The notes beneath the pieces were generated by a model. It worked only from the letters and a program-made list of their open reading frames with translations. It ran no database searches and was not told where the DNA came from. DNA of 64,000 bases from Varroa destructor (Eukaryota > Arthropoda > Arachnida > Mesostigmata > Varroidae), in NCBI RefSeq assembly GCF_002443255.2, contig NW_019211455.1:32763778-32827777 (forward strand), read 5' to 3'. The translations under genes and the position numbers were made by a program. This document shows, in pieces, positions 26,357-38,279 of this stretch. Position 1 is the first letter of the stretch. Each line of letters opens with the position of its first letter.

Positions 26357-27575
26357 TGAGCGCCTCCCAAATCAGTTTTATCTCAGTACTGAATCATCCC
26401 GTTACTTTATTGTAGTTTATTGAAATTTGGATTATTTTGGAAATATGAAATTTGGAAAACAACAGGTAAGGACTGCTGAGTTAGTTTACAATTTTTATTA
26501 CATGTTTTCAAATTTGCTAATGGTTTGTATTGTTCTAGGGATGTTTTGTTCTATGTCTATATATGCACACCGCATGTAGTTACTCAGCACTTCGTTGAAG
26601 AATTTTATGGCAGTAAAAAATAAGCAACCGCACATTTCAATATATACGCATATCGTATATACATGATTTTAAACTGGGTGGGAGATTAGCATAAACAAAC
26701 ACGACGCAGCTTATAAAACCTGTAGCGAAAGATAATTGGCTCTTGTTAAAACTTACCCTTGTGTTCGACGGCTTGAAAAAGCACTTCATAAAGCGCCTCA
26801 CGATTGTTTTATCGCTCCTGCCTAACCTTGACCTCTAAGCTGTTGTGCGAACCCCTTACTTCACACCTCACCTTTGCGTTGAAATTACGAGGCGATGCTC
26901 AATTGATAAGCTCTTCATTCTTCTGAAATATCCTTTGATCTGATCTTCCTAAAAGCAGGAACCAGCGACTAGCACAACGAGGGATAAACATAGTATTGTT
27001 CTATTGTTATAATTATTCAATATGTGCTAGGGGTTAATTCGAACGTATCGTTGTAATGAAGTAGTTTATGTACGTGTACGTAATTACAATATATTCGGAA
27101 AATGCTATACACTTGCACACTGTGCCTCTTTTTTATGGTGTAGTTGATAAGCAATAATGAATGGGCTAAATTTAATTTCGAAGCAACAAAAAGCTATCTT
27201 AAAAAGCTATTGGAAGTATGAAAACGTAGAACGTGTACAAATGCAACACTAATTCTAATACTCGACGGATTCCCTCATGCAATTAATCACACAGAATATA
27301 AGTTTCTAACGGACGGGACTGTTCAGAACGTTTACAGACAATTGTCCGATACGTGTTATACGTATTGTGCCAAAACTGAATTAAGTTCTGTCTATGCCTT
27401 CCAACGAAATGTAATGTTGAAAATTGTTGCGTTTTAAGTGAGATGCGGCGGCATCGGAGCTCACGAAGCGCTGCTCAAGTGCTCACAAGTCGACAACACT
27501 CACATTTACTCTACTGTTATATCAACAGTCGGCCTTATTCTTGTATTACATATGATGTCTTGATCTCTATTTCAG
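25071..27575. other. Upstream region of the CDR2-like gene
   Basis: AT-rich with no coding frame. It ends in a good acceptor-like tract (TGATCTCTATTTCAG, ending 27575), so the first coding exon could begin at 27576 with a non-coding exon further upstream. An AGAGGGCGCC motif lies at 27642-27651. Confidence 0.4.
26322..26354. repeat. (TA)n microsatellite
   Basis: About 32 bases of pure AT alternation. Confidence 0.95.
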
Positions 27576-27886
27576 ACCAGAGCAGGAGCCCGTGAGTTCG
27601 CTATGGACCTAATGTTATGAGTAATTTTGGCGTCCGCCGAAAGAGGGCGCCGTCTCTTTGTCACTGCACAATCACTCATACCCACATGAGCGTTCCGTTA
27701 CTACTTACGAACAGTTATTCTCAGCCGCATCTTCAACCCCCTATCCGATCAAGTTGATTGAACATTCACTCAAATCTCAACATTATTAACACCTGCTAAA
27801 GACTCGTTGGCCATAGGAACGGCTACCTATATACACAGCATCGTGGAAAGAAAAATAGGAGGAGAGGCTCATCAGTTCGCTGCAAT

Positions 27887-28232
27887 ATGGATCAGGCACC
27901 ATGTCACCAGTTTAGCCATGATACGAGTCGACATCATTTACTAAATCTGTTGAGGGATCTTCCTCAGGAGGTGCTTAGGGGTCAAGATTTGTTGTCGTTA
28001 GACTCTGGTCTAAGTGTGTGCGACGAAGAGGATTCCACCGCGCCGATTCAAATGCTTTCAGATGGTGTACTACTTAACGAACGTATACCAGAAGCATTCA
28101 AAATACCCTTATCGTCTTCGCAAACGACGAGCTCAAAGGCCAAAAAGAATATCGACTTTCTCATCGACGTCGTAACCGATAAACTCTCAGAAGATGATCA
28201 ACCTGACGAGTACGCTTATGTACCAAAAACAG
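27887..28232 (+). CDS. CDR2: CDR2/centrocortin-like protein, first coding exon
   Basis: This exon encodes the first 115 residues plus one base of the next codon. The start is the only in-frame ATG after the upstream in-frame stop at 27797-27799, and it has A at -3. The segment is rich in Ser, Asp and Glu, ends in an acidic patch (SEDDQPDEYAYVPKT), and has no obvious fold, signal peptide or membrane segment. I recognise nothing in this N-terminal part by itself. The family call comes from the downstream exon: the exon ends ACA-G before a GTCAGT donor (28233-28238), and the leftover G joins AC at 46316 to make GAC (Asp), giving VPKT-DLQLAAELGKTLLERN. Known CDR2 proteins are cytoplasmic coiled-coil proteins; fly centrocortin is centrosomal. 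An alternative is a BICD-related adaptor, but the block after the junction fits CDR2 better. A TCAGT initiator-like sequence lies at 27872, 15 bases upstream of the ATG. Confidence 0.75.
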
Positions 28233-29172
28233 GTCAGTGCGCCTTTTGTCTCTCCGTTTCTTTCTATACAGCTACGTACTCACTGTAGCCTTATGAGAAA
28301 TTCATCGTTTTGTTCCAAATCAGTTATTATCGATGGACACCTTACGGACTTATCGAATTAGCATTCTGATATAGTCGGTCATAGGTTGTCGCATAGTGTT
28401 TCTAATTAGATGACACAAATCTGACTGGACGTATCTTTGACTCAATTTCTAGGCTGGTTCTGCTGCCGAACCCGAACCATTCCTTAAACACCCATGATTC
28501 AAACTGTGCTCCGTTTAAGCAGCTCAGGAGATTCTATTTCCAATTGAGTCCAATGGATTTATTTTACACAGTTTAGCCTGCTCATAGATATATTTGAATG
28601 GCTCTGATGCGCGGAGACACAGAAAGAGCCCGAAATAACTATCTGCGGTTTCTGCTTAATGGACGCACACATATACGTAGATAAATTGAAGGTAGCCGTT
28701 CGATACGTCCTTTACATCGTTTACAATGAACTGCCGTAAGCGGCAATCACTACGAAGAGGCTGTGCTGTTTGTATCAACGCAATGCTGTTCCAGTGTAGC
28801 CGTAGTTGTAGTTGATGATGAGTCTTCAAATACATATTTGCCCCGCTAAGACTATCGTTGTCGGAAGATAAATTAGCGGAGAGTTAGTGCGCTTTCGATG
28901 TGACAATGCTGACATGAATCGCTGACATTCTTCTCTTTGACAGTATACGGAATACCTGATCGATGACCAAACATCTGCTGCAATATATTCATCACGATCA
29001 CTTACTAAGCATATCATTATAATTATATAATATTGTGTACTGCACGCACATGCGGTGTTTTGTATTCAAAGAGACGAAGCTGAAAATCTAGATTTATTGG
29101 GAAATCGGTGTTGTTTAACACCCGATTATTTGGTCACTGATCTATTATGAATCAACGTCCACTTCGTTGGTC

Positions 29173-29225
29173 CCGGGTGGCCAGGCGCTAGCTAATTAAC
29201 CAGACACGAACCTTGCGAATGAATA
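29173..29225 (+). repeat. Possible second copy of the tRNA-like repeat
   Basis: CCCGGGTGGCCAGGCGCTAG shares GGGTGGCC and GCGCTAG with the repeat at 29938, with a deletion between them. The copy is short and could be chance. Confidence 0.25.
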
Positions 29226-29937
29226 GATTTACTCATGTAAATCGTTTAAAAAATGCGCGAAGGTACCAATGTGAAAATTTTCAGTAGCGCCTGATGCACT
29301 TGGCACTACAGTTTAAGTTCATTCGGCAACTTCTTTTCTATAAATAACGAACGAAGTGGCAGGTCCCTGACAGATGGCGGAATGACGTACCGCCAATTTC
29401 ACCATCGCAAAGTGTCATAATGTATTCTCAATTGAAACACAATCACCGTTCGTCAGCTAGCCTCCTTGGCTACTCTTAACTTGCGCGTTGACGAGCATAC
29501 GTCTTACTGCTGTTGTCGCATTATTATTATCTAAGCGGTTAGAAATTCCGGCATGATACAAGCCCTTCGAAAACACTTCAATGCATAAAACAGCATGTCC
29601 GCATTTGCCGCGTCATCATGATCCCTACCACCCGACCACTGGCCCCCCAACGAAACGGCTTTGAAAAAGGTTACCGTACACTGGCTACATTGTACCCCCG
29701 CAATCGTACTTTATTTGCTGGCGTTCTAGCTGTCTAGCCTCAATCAACTGACGTAATGAAATTTACCTATAAAACCTTTGTTTGTGTAAAAATATCCCGT
29801 ATATGAAGAAACATCTCGAGAATTTTTTTCTTAATGAAATAATAATCGGGAGAAAATTACTCGGCTGGATTTGGCACAGATTATCGACAGGGAAGACACA
29901 CGTTGACGCTAGCCGAACTCACTATTAGTGATTCAGT

Positions 29938-30003
29938 TGGGTGGCCGAATGGTCCACGCGCTAGAACTTAATTTACAATGCTTAATTTTCGGTCCGGTAC
30001 GAC
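29938..30003 (+). repeat. tRNA-like SINE relic
   Basis: TGGGTGGCCGAATGGTCCAC followed by GCGCTAGA is close to the A box and D arm of Leu/Ser-type tRNAs. The expected B box is only weakly present (GGTCCGGTACGAC). A shorter relative with GGGTGGCC and GCGCTAG occurs at about 29173-29205. Most likely a decayed tRNA-derived SINE. Confidence 0.4.
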
Positions 30004-30539
30004 GAGAATGTTTGCAAGATAGGCCTATGTATATAACTACGATATAGAAAATATCCTATATATCTCTAGACTGTAGAAAATGACTGATATGAAAACCCGA
30101 CACGTAATCATATGCACGACGTCTTCTGTACATTACGAACGACACGTCTCTGTGTGACGAGGGTCACAAGGTCACGAATCATATCAAACGTGTAGGATAG
30201 TCGATCGAAATGAACTTAGCTTGCCTACTCTGACTGTGACTAGTCACGTTACAGTCCGAATCTAGCTGAGCCCCATATTGTTCCTATAAATAAATCTAAA
30301 TTTGATTCTAGTCTCAGTTATTAATCATTTATTTATACAAATACTATCGCCTTTATCTAGCGCATTTACAGTCGGCGCTTATTCAAATCAACAAGCTCAA
30401 GCAAATAGTTTCAACAGTCAAGACAACTGCGCGGCATGTTGAACCGAGATATTTCTATATGGTTTTCGATGTATGAATGCGATACACACGCTATCATCGG
30501 CCTGTTTACAGAGACAAACAATATCGAACTGCTACCAGA

Positions 30540-31440
30540 CGAGGTGATATAGTTGCAACTAATAATAGTAGTTTGTGGTACCGCCTCCTGCGGCAGTCAC
30601 TGTCGACGCTCTTGCAGTTTGCCACTGTTTCGACTATGAGTGTATCCTATTGGCATACATTGACTATTAATGCCTGTCCTTATCGAACCTGAATTTTTTA
30701 CGATTTTCCAGACGTTGTCTATTGGATTGAACTCTGCCGCAACGCCCATAGAGGTAACGAATCGCTTAGAGATGCCCTGTCGTGCGTGAAGACGTAGTCA
30801 GCATAAGGGAACGATTCCCGTATCTGGCGCAACATTTTGCTCTCGATAGCCTCGGCATATTCCTGGTGCTGTAGTATTTCCTGGTCGAAATGCACCACTT
30901 CAGTGCTTCTGCCAGAAATCATTAATTTTTGATGGATGTTCGATTTTGGGCATGACGGAGTTTTCGGAAAATCCTTCTCACACCCTTAGCACATGTGAAG
31001 GCATCATGGACGTTTTTTCCGAGTATGTAAAGATGAGGTCCACCTAAGAAACAGGCTTTCTCTCATTTCTCATCGACCCATTTTTTTTTTATGTGAACGT
31101 CCAATACAGACGAATTCGTTTCGTTCGAGGATTCAACCAAGCCTTCTTAACAGCTCTACTGTCTTTAAGTGCAGCCCTTTGAAGTCTGCAGCCGAGCGCA
31201 ATTTTCGACACAGCAGGTTTGCGGGTTTTTGCCCTCCCCTCTTTTGAAGGACATTAGACAAAATCCCTCTGTCATTTTGGACTTCGCAAATAATTGCACG
31301 GCCCTTCCGCTTTACAGGATGCTCTTTTCGACTGTTATTGCCTATGTTGGGCGACGACAGCGGGATGCCTTTTTCTGAGTGTTTTAGCAACGTTGGCGAC
31401 AGGATGCTGGGAAGTATGAGATGTTTCAGAAATTGCATTT
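30540..31440 (-). mobile_element. Degenerate Tc1-type transposase relic
   Basis: Minus-strand frames recover a Tc1-like transposase in order. From 31438 an open frame includes RAIICEVQNDRGILSNVLQK and ANLLCRKLRSA, resembling the second helix-turn-helix (R.I.REV..N...S...L, S..TVRRRLREAG). From 30922 a frame begins MISGRSTEVVHFD and runs through QEYAEAIESKMLRQIRESFP to DYVFTHDRAS. That corresponds to SG-G---FIDG, Y---L---LLP and F-QQDNAP, keeping the second catalytic Asp as THDRAS. One frame over, 30733-30697 reads EFNPIDNVWKIVK, the Tc1 SPDLNPIENVW block with Asp in place of the final catalytic Glu. LPQEAV further on fits the C-terminal segment. The block around KHGGGS-MVWG is largely lost, and frame changes show it is dead. 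I did not find terminal repeats. Confidence 0.85.
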
Positions 31441-32373
31441 TGTGTACATTTGTCTTGACGTAGCAATCAGTGCTTTCTGCTATTTAGTGACATCTATTCG
31501 CTTTACGTGCGATAAGACGCAAAACCACCAGAAAACGTTCGAGCCAGTTAAGCCCACCCCAAAATCACCACTTCGTTGCAGTTCCGCGCCGGCAAACGTC
31601 GCGTTAAATAGTGAGATAGGACGCGTCAGCTATACGTAACATGAGATATTAGTATCATATATGGATGCTGAAATAGTAGCAATCCGATTGGAACAAATAG
31701 TGACGTCTGCGATCGCTAAAATACCATACAGGTCATATCTCTTGTCAGCAATTCGGAAATATTTGCCGATATCTTCATCATATGTAGGGTACTGACGTAA
31801 AGTAGACTAACGCTGTTACAATAAACCAAAAACTGTTTTGCAACATCTCGTTTTAATATTACACAGTCAGCCTTGAAAGTTGAACCTATTTGATTGAGTG
31901 CCGACTGTAGGTCAACGCGATATCCCTTAAAAGGCGACTGTCAAATCGCCGTCTGTACGAGTTAATAAGATAGTTAGCTGTCCTGTTTGTTAGGCCACTT
32001 GTGATAATCGCAAATATAATTCGCAATCTTCATTCATTGTAGTTTGACGTAACGACAAGGACAACGTCGCCATTGTTATGCTTTAGACTTTTACGCTGAT
32101 CGCTTGGGCCGCTAGCAATATTGTCGCTATTCGAAAGTCACATGGGTTCCTGCCCATCTGGGGAAAATAAAAGCCATTTAAAAACCAGGAATAAAGCCAT
32201 ATGCAGATATTAGTCAACATACATTTCATAGAGAAATATACAGATACAAGTAGATAGGAGCTGCTTTATGTGTGTGATGTTGACAACGGTTGGTACTGAC
32301 AGGCGATTTTTATAGCAATGGGAATAGAGTATATCTAGTTTAGTTTTATGTACGAAGGCGCATAAAACACAGT

Positions 32374-32470
32374 GTGCGATAGCCAGGTTCCCAACCGGCC
32401 TAACAAGTCAACGAAAGTAACTTTAAAAGCTCGCGCCTCTGACGAGTGCTATACCCAGCCAGTCAAGCAC
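32374..32470 (-). repeat. tRNA-like SINE relic, minus strand
   Basis: On the minus strand, GGCTGGGTATAGCACTCGTC then AGAGGCGCGAGC looks like the D arm and anticodon arm of a tRNA. CCGGTTGGGAACCTGG further on stands where the B box would be. The spacing is longer than in a true tRNA, so a tRNA-derived repeat is the better guess. Confidence 0.4.
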
Positions 32471-32738
32471 TACCCCTTGTTAAGCGCGATATCTCCGCTT
32501 TATTAAGCTATAGGTGGCCATGTGTTATGGCCTTCCACATTTGATGTTCTGCTGAATAGCTGGAGTTCCACAGGTTTGTTGCAGTTTTCTTTTGAATAAA
32601 ACCTAGCGCCTAAAACTTCTACGTAGACCGCGCTAGAGTAAAACGCAGTAACATATCTATAGCCCATTATGATTTTTTTGTAGCACTACTAGGGACAGCG
32701 GTGTCAAACATAAAATAAAAATACCAAACTATGATTTA

Positions 32739-33894
32739 TTAAATTGGAGAGAAAGTCCTAGCGTTTTAACTACCACTTTACTTTTGATATACTGTTCGAG
32801 AGGGCTCTTCCTATTCAACGTGCTGTAATCGTATAGTATTGCGAGTCGAACTTCAACTTGAAGGACTGTTTCAAAGGTGGATGGTCCAGGTAAAAAAAAA
32901 AGTACTTTTGCGAATTTTCCGTGCTTTGGATATCGTTAAGGCCAAAACGGTCCCGAAAATTTGCTTTATGTACGGTAATGACGATACTACTAAAAGAACT
33001 GCTTAAGGGTGCTTTGTCAAGTTTGAAAACGGTATTCAAGATCTAGAGGATACCCACGGTCCGGTCGACCGTTTGAGTTTGACGACAACTCTCTGAAGGA
33101 TCTTTTGAAAGAGAACAGTCGATAACCAATTCGAGAATTCGAAAAGGTGGGCTGCAGCCATTCCGCTGGGTCGTCGCTAACCATCTCAAGTCCCTTAAAC
33201 TGACGACAAGATTTGGAGCTTGGGTACTTCATGAACTCTGACCCCAGGGAGGAGTCACAACTTAACGCTGCATCTCACAATGTCGCCCCGTATCGAACTT
33301 CACGCAACTAATACGGCCAATTATTGCGGAGAATCGACACCGGTGACGAAAGGTGGTATCTGTACGTCAACATGAACCAGAGATCAAAAGTCGTAGCTTC
33401 AGAAAAAAAGCCAAGGCTCAGAGTTCGACCAGATATTCGATCAACAAGGGCTATTGTTTGTATTTAGTAAAATTACGTGGATCTGCTTTATCAGAAGTTC
33501 CTTCTCTATGAACCGGACAATTGTTTATTTTGCCTAGCTATCCCAAGTGAAGCAGACTATTCAAGAGAAAAAAAAACTTATAAAACGAAGTCAGGTTATT
33601 CTGGACCATGAAACGCAAGGTCGCACACAGTAAAAGCTGCCCTTCTGGCCTTCTAATGAACCCTTCATATTCTCCAGGCCTTGTGCGCTGACGGTTCTTG
33701 CGTTTCACTAAGCAATCACTCACACGTGGTTGAAAAACTTTTCAAGACAGAATCGGCTTCTTTCTCGCAAGACGGTATGCATCGCGCGGTAAGCAATGAC
33801 AGGATGCGTAACATCCTAGCTTATTGACGTAAGAGTAAAATATGCAGTGTTTTCTATTCAATAAAAAAGCGCTGGAGCTTTTTCATCAACCTAC
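32739..33894 (+). mobile_element. Degenerate mariner element with both terminal repeats (copy 2)
   Basis: This copy keeps an element-like outline. The left end at 32739-32771 (TTAAATTGGAGAGAAAGTCC...) is an imperfect inverted match to the right end at 33863-33894, whose reverse complement begins GTAGGTTGATGAAAAAGCTC. Between them the plus strand, read across frames, gives ICFMYGNDDTTKRTA, FENGIQDLED, PFEFDDNSLKDLLKENSR, EKVGCSHSAGSS, NHLKSLK and FGAWVLHEL, which follow the two mariner helix-turn-helix motifs and the WVPHEL linker in order. Next comes RIDTGDERWYLYVNM (from 33330) around the first catalytic Asp, then QVKQTIQEK and VILDHET, where HDN has become HET so the second Asp is lost. It ends in SQDGMHRAVSNDRM with a stop at 33825. 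Several stops and frame changes make it inactive. At about 1.16 kb it is slightly shorter than typical mariners (about 1.3 kb), so small deletions are likely. Confidence 0.9.
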
Positions 33895-35383
33895 TATTAT
33901 TTTCATTGTCCTCACCGTTATTATTACTTATGTGTTAAAACGGAAAACATAAGAGATATCGGTGCCAACGTACGATCCAGACCAACAAGTAGGACATCTA
34001 TTGATCAGATGGATGCCGCGTGTGATTTAGCAAATGCACACATAATCGCGTCTATCGTGATGCTAATGCCCAATTCTTTCACGCCGATGACGTTCGTACT
34101 ACAATTTAACGTCAGGCGATAGCTGCAGAGCATTAGAAAATTGTATGAATGATCGTCGAGCGCGGTTTCCACACGTGATATTTAATCAATCTGATCTAGG
34201 TAGCCCATCTGAGATAGGTGCTAAACTGACGAAGGCTGGTCCAAACAACGTTGTATATAGTAGAGGCTAGCGTAAATGATGAGACAATCGTATATGTCTA
34301 ATAGTAAAGTATTGAGTATTCGACTGATGCCCAGATTGCATGCTGGATTAAACGACATATAACCTACCCTCTGCACTGGGTCATCCGCAAGCGGGGGAAG
34401 ACACAAATAGAAATTTTTGTCGAATACTGTCGGAGAAGACATGAATAAGCATGACAAAGCGACCTATGCAGCTCTTGTTTGCCATCCTCCTCTACGAGCT
34501 CGGGTCTCGGAAATTACCTTTGTCTTTCGATATAACAAGAAGAAGGGCTTTGTGCCACATTACCAAGTGTTGTCCCATCGTGTAGCAATTCGGCGTGATG
34601 CTAACACTGCTGCCTCCTTAAGATATCCTGTTATTTCTCGTTTGATCACCCGCTTTGTTGGGCAGGAGCTTCTTTGCTGACCGTAATGTCGGTGGCTATC
34701 GTCGCTCTCATCCGGTTTGTCCCATGCCGCACTATAGAATAGCGGTGCTTTCAGCACAGCGCCCCTGGAAGTATACATCTATCAAGAAAGTATATCTGAT
34801 TTGAGGAGACAGAGAGGGATCCACATCGTCACAGCTATCTATAAAAATGTTGCTTCGCCTCAAGGAAGCGGCCAGCTTCCTGTCTATCAGTGTACTTCCT
34901 CCGCTCAGTCCGGTAGACATGTTTCCATCATCACTACAGAACTATGGAAGCGAAGCGCTTTTCACGTGATGGGGTGGTTTACAGCCAACAGGTAAGTGTC
35001 TATTTGAGTTTGGTGAGCACCTCTGCGTAAATTGTCGAACAACAGGGTTTTACAATTAGGTTCGAACCCCTCAAATGCATATATAAGGCATCTCGAAAGA
35101 GTCGTTGACCTAAGGTTGTTTTGCAATGGGGCAAAAATAACTGAGGCGATCTTAAAGTCCGTCTCGCGATTTCTGTGTGGGCCTTTTTAGAGAGACTCGC
35201 ATAGTCGTAGCGGCTAAATTGCTGGTAAACGAATTTTCAACGTATGAAGTCTATTTCGGCTTGTGCTACAAAACTTCAAAGGTAGGCAGACTGATTGCGC
35301 GGACATTGATAGTGGAGAGTCCATCATACCAGTTAATATTCGTTTATGTTTCAATTCAGTTCCCAGAATTTGCTAAGGAATAG

Positions 35384-35770
35384 CATTCCGGTCCCTCGCG
35401 GTTCACCCAACCTGGGCTTGAAGTCGCCTCCCACGATTGTTGGCCAGCCGTTAGGCAAATACTAGAGCATCTCGTCAAGTACTCTATTAGTAGAACTGAG
35501 CCTTCGGTAGGGTCTGTTTGGACTCATACTTTTATTATAGTAAGCTTTTGACTTGTCTGTATAAGTACGTTGCCATTGCTCAGGTACCGACTATGGCATA
35601 ACGTGACGCCATTACTGGGCTTTCCCTTGCCTCGCTGGTGAGTGTACTGTGTAGGAACCCAGTATGTTAACCCAGGTTTCACATAGGATTATTGTATCTA
35701 CGCTTTGGTAGGAATTCTAGCGAACGGATATCTTCACAATTCCATAGCGCAACCATTAACGTTTCGAAGG
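35384..35770 (-). mobile_element. Non-LTR retrotransposon relic: apurinic endonuclease domain
   Basis: Minus-strand frames give the hallmark blocks of the APE-type endonuclease of LINEs in order: ALWNCEDIRSLEFLPKR (35760-35705), then VDTIILCETWVNILGS with HSPARQGKA, then GKGKPSNGVTLCHSRYL with GNVLIQTSQK, then YLPNGWPTIVGGDFKPRLGE with PRGTG ending near 35384. Compare WN--SIR, D---L-ETWL, RGRPSGG and GGDFNARLG of known elements; the Glu of CETW and the Asp of GGDF are retained, while the Asn after GDF is Lys. Frame changes and a stop between the blocks mean it is not functional. No reverse transcriptase was found immediately downstream on the same strand, so the copy is truncated or has diverged beyond reading. 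It lies antisense within the CDR2-like intron. Confidence 0.85.
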
Positions 35771-38279
35771 TGTCCTTGGGGTAGTTATTGACTTCGGAAC
35801 TGATTGCAGGACGACAAGGAGGCAGGCAAGTAGCGTCTCTGTCGATGACGTGTCATATTCCTTACGATAGATTATACATAATATATAATGATTATATATA
35901 CGAACTCGTTTCCCAAGTTAGTAGTTCTATTTGTCACTTTGAACTTGATCTAAATGAGAAAATACTGTCAAGATAACACTGGAAAGGTTTGGAAATAAGG
36001 CAACTTCTCAACTAATGAATTTCTTTAACACAGTGTCATTTATGTATGGTATGTAAGTTCTTGTTTTTGCGTTGACACGTAATTCGTATACGCAATGCTG
36101 AACTGGGTTGATAAATCTGGGCCCAAACAAATATATACTTCCTAAGTGATTGAGCTAGACTTACATATACATAGCATACTTCGAAAAGTTTTACGGCTAT
36201 GATAATCGAGAGCGCAATAAGTTCGTTATGGTGTGATGACCGTAACCTACAACATACAAGGTACGTGAACAAGATGCTGAGGAGAATATGAAGTTACTAT
36301 TAGGCTTAATAACTGCTAGTATGGTTGCCATGCCGTTTCATAGGGTTGTTGCAAAAACCCCAGATAGATCCAGCAAGATCTACCCTAATTAGATTTCTAG
36401 TGGGGGCGAATCTTTAGCGCTACACATAAAAAAAAATGGCCCCACGTATAGAGAATAGCTGCGAGTGCCAAATACAAAAGCAGCTTCAATACTTTTTGCC
36501 TGTCTTTTACTAACCGTTTTTGTAGCTTTCTGTCATCTACTCTATTTCGACTCTAGCTGTCAGCGTGCCTTTGATGGCCGTAACCAAATTGAGCGCGATT
36601 TTAGCGATTCTTTTTTTTCTATGCGTTAATAATCCAAAGGCTTACATGATAATGTTAATAGTTTCACTCACCTTTTCCAAGGCCTTTGATGTAGATTATT
36701 CGGATGAGTCTTCATCTTTCAACATTTAATATTATTACGTAAACACTACGCTATCAGTGGTATTAAAGTGGGAGCATTTCATGTTTACAGTTATTTTGGC
36801 GTACGCAAGTAAGGACTTATTAAGATAAAAAACGTTTTTTCAATTTGACCTTCTGCTACCACACGCAAACGCTTCCATTGTTCTCTAACCTAATCATGAC
36901 GCTTATTTATGACGCATTGTCATTTACGAGCACATAATTTTATCCTTTAAAGCAGGACGCGTCGGAGACACTTACTAGGAGTATTATATCAATGCAACGT
37001 TCAACACGCGCTGCTCTACATCAGGTCTACTCGATACGGTATCCGAGCTCTCCGACCGCATTACATGGCTGACAGTCACAATTCCTATCAATACTATTAT
37101 ATTATAGACGCATTTTACCAGTTTGGACAAGGACAAGGACGAACAGTTGCAAATGTTATCCTACTGCTATTGTTGGGCAAATAGAATATTCATTAGGACC
37201 TCAGCCGCCCAAACTAACAACGTTGTTCGATACAGATCACTCTAAAAACAATGATTATTATTGTTAGTCTTTAATTAGTTAGGGTTCATTCAACCATTGC
37301 TGGATCTGTTGGTAGCTAGTAGATTTTTCAATCAGCATATCCTAGAGCCAGTCGAATTAAATTTAAGTTCCCGTTAAAGAGATACACCTTTCTGTCTCTG
37401 ATATATTTTGTAGCTCCTATTGCTTTGCCGTTAGCCAACTGACCACCACAAAGCGATGGCGTCTGATCACCATTAAGGCCTCACATACACTTATTCCTAA
37501 TCAAACTTGTCCGCGTAGTGGATGCTGCTGTTGTGTCATTTGGTTATTCTATAAGGTGTCATCACAGTTTACGCTTTCGCTCACTGACCACGGTACCGTC
37601 TATATCAATCGATTTTGCCAGCTTTTCTGACGTCGACGATACAGAGCGTGTCCGCTTCACCGCCAAAAGCCACTACCTGGTCGACATATCGCCAACGATG
37701 GCGCCCAGCTCTCCTCAAAGGCTTTTAACGAAATCACTTCGGATCTAAGTCCGACTGTATTTGTAAACATATGTACAAATTCATACACACACTATTTTAC
37801 GATCTTATGAATCTTATTGGATGCGTGCCATAAAATGCAACTTAGACCCATTATTTGAAACGGGAATATCTGTTAACTACATCGACAGCAAAATTCAGCG
37901 TATAGAAGGCCTTTGTTCCATAGAGTTTTAGAAGCCATCCACACAAAGGGGTCATTTTTATTCAGATTAGGTTAATTTCATTGTAAATGCGTCACTCAAT
38001 CGAAGAAAACATGTAAAGTAGATACATGAACTTCACCAAATTTGATATTTTTTTTAAAATTAAGCTAGTCGGAGAGAAATATTCTCATTTCTTCCTTTAA
38101 GATCAGAGAGGAAGGGTGCAGCGTCTCACTCTAACAAAAAATTATTGATGCATTATGTTTCCTTTGTTCTTCTTTGCGGTCCCGTTCGGCTTTTCATCCA
38201 GCTTCGAGAGCTAAAACGTTCGTCCAGCCAAATTATTTGTTGTGATTGCAATTTACAAGTAGTTAGAAAAGCTTCTAAT

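Noticed and set aside
34220..34995. Several frames on both strands plus a good donor (AACAG|GTAAGT at 34991)
   Set aside because: No acceptor-bounded exon, no family, and frames conflict. A decayed repeat is possible but cannot be named.
35040..35085. AGGTTCGAACCCC resembling a tRNA B box
   Set aside because: No A box at the right distance and no acceptor stem.
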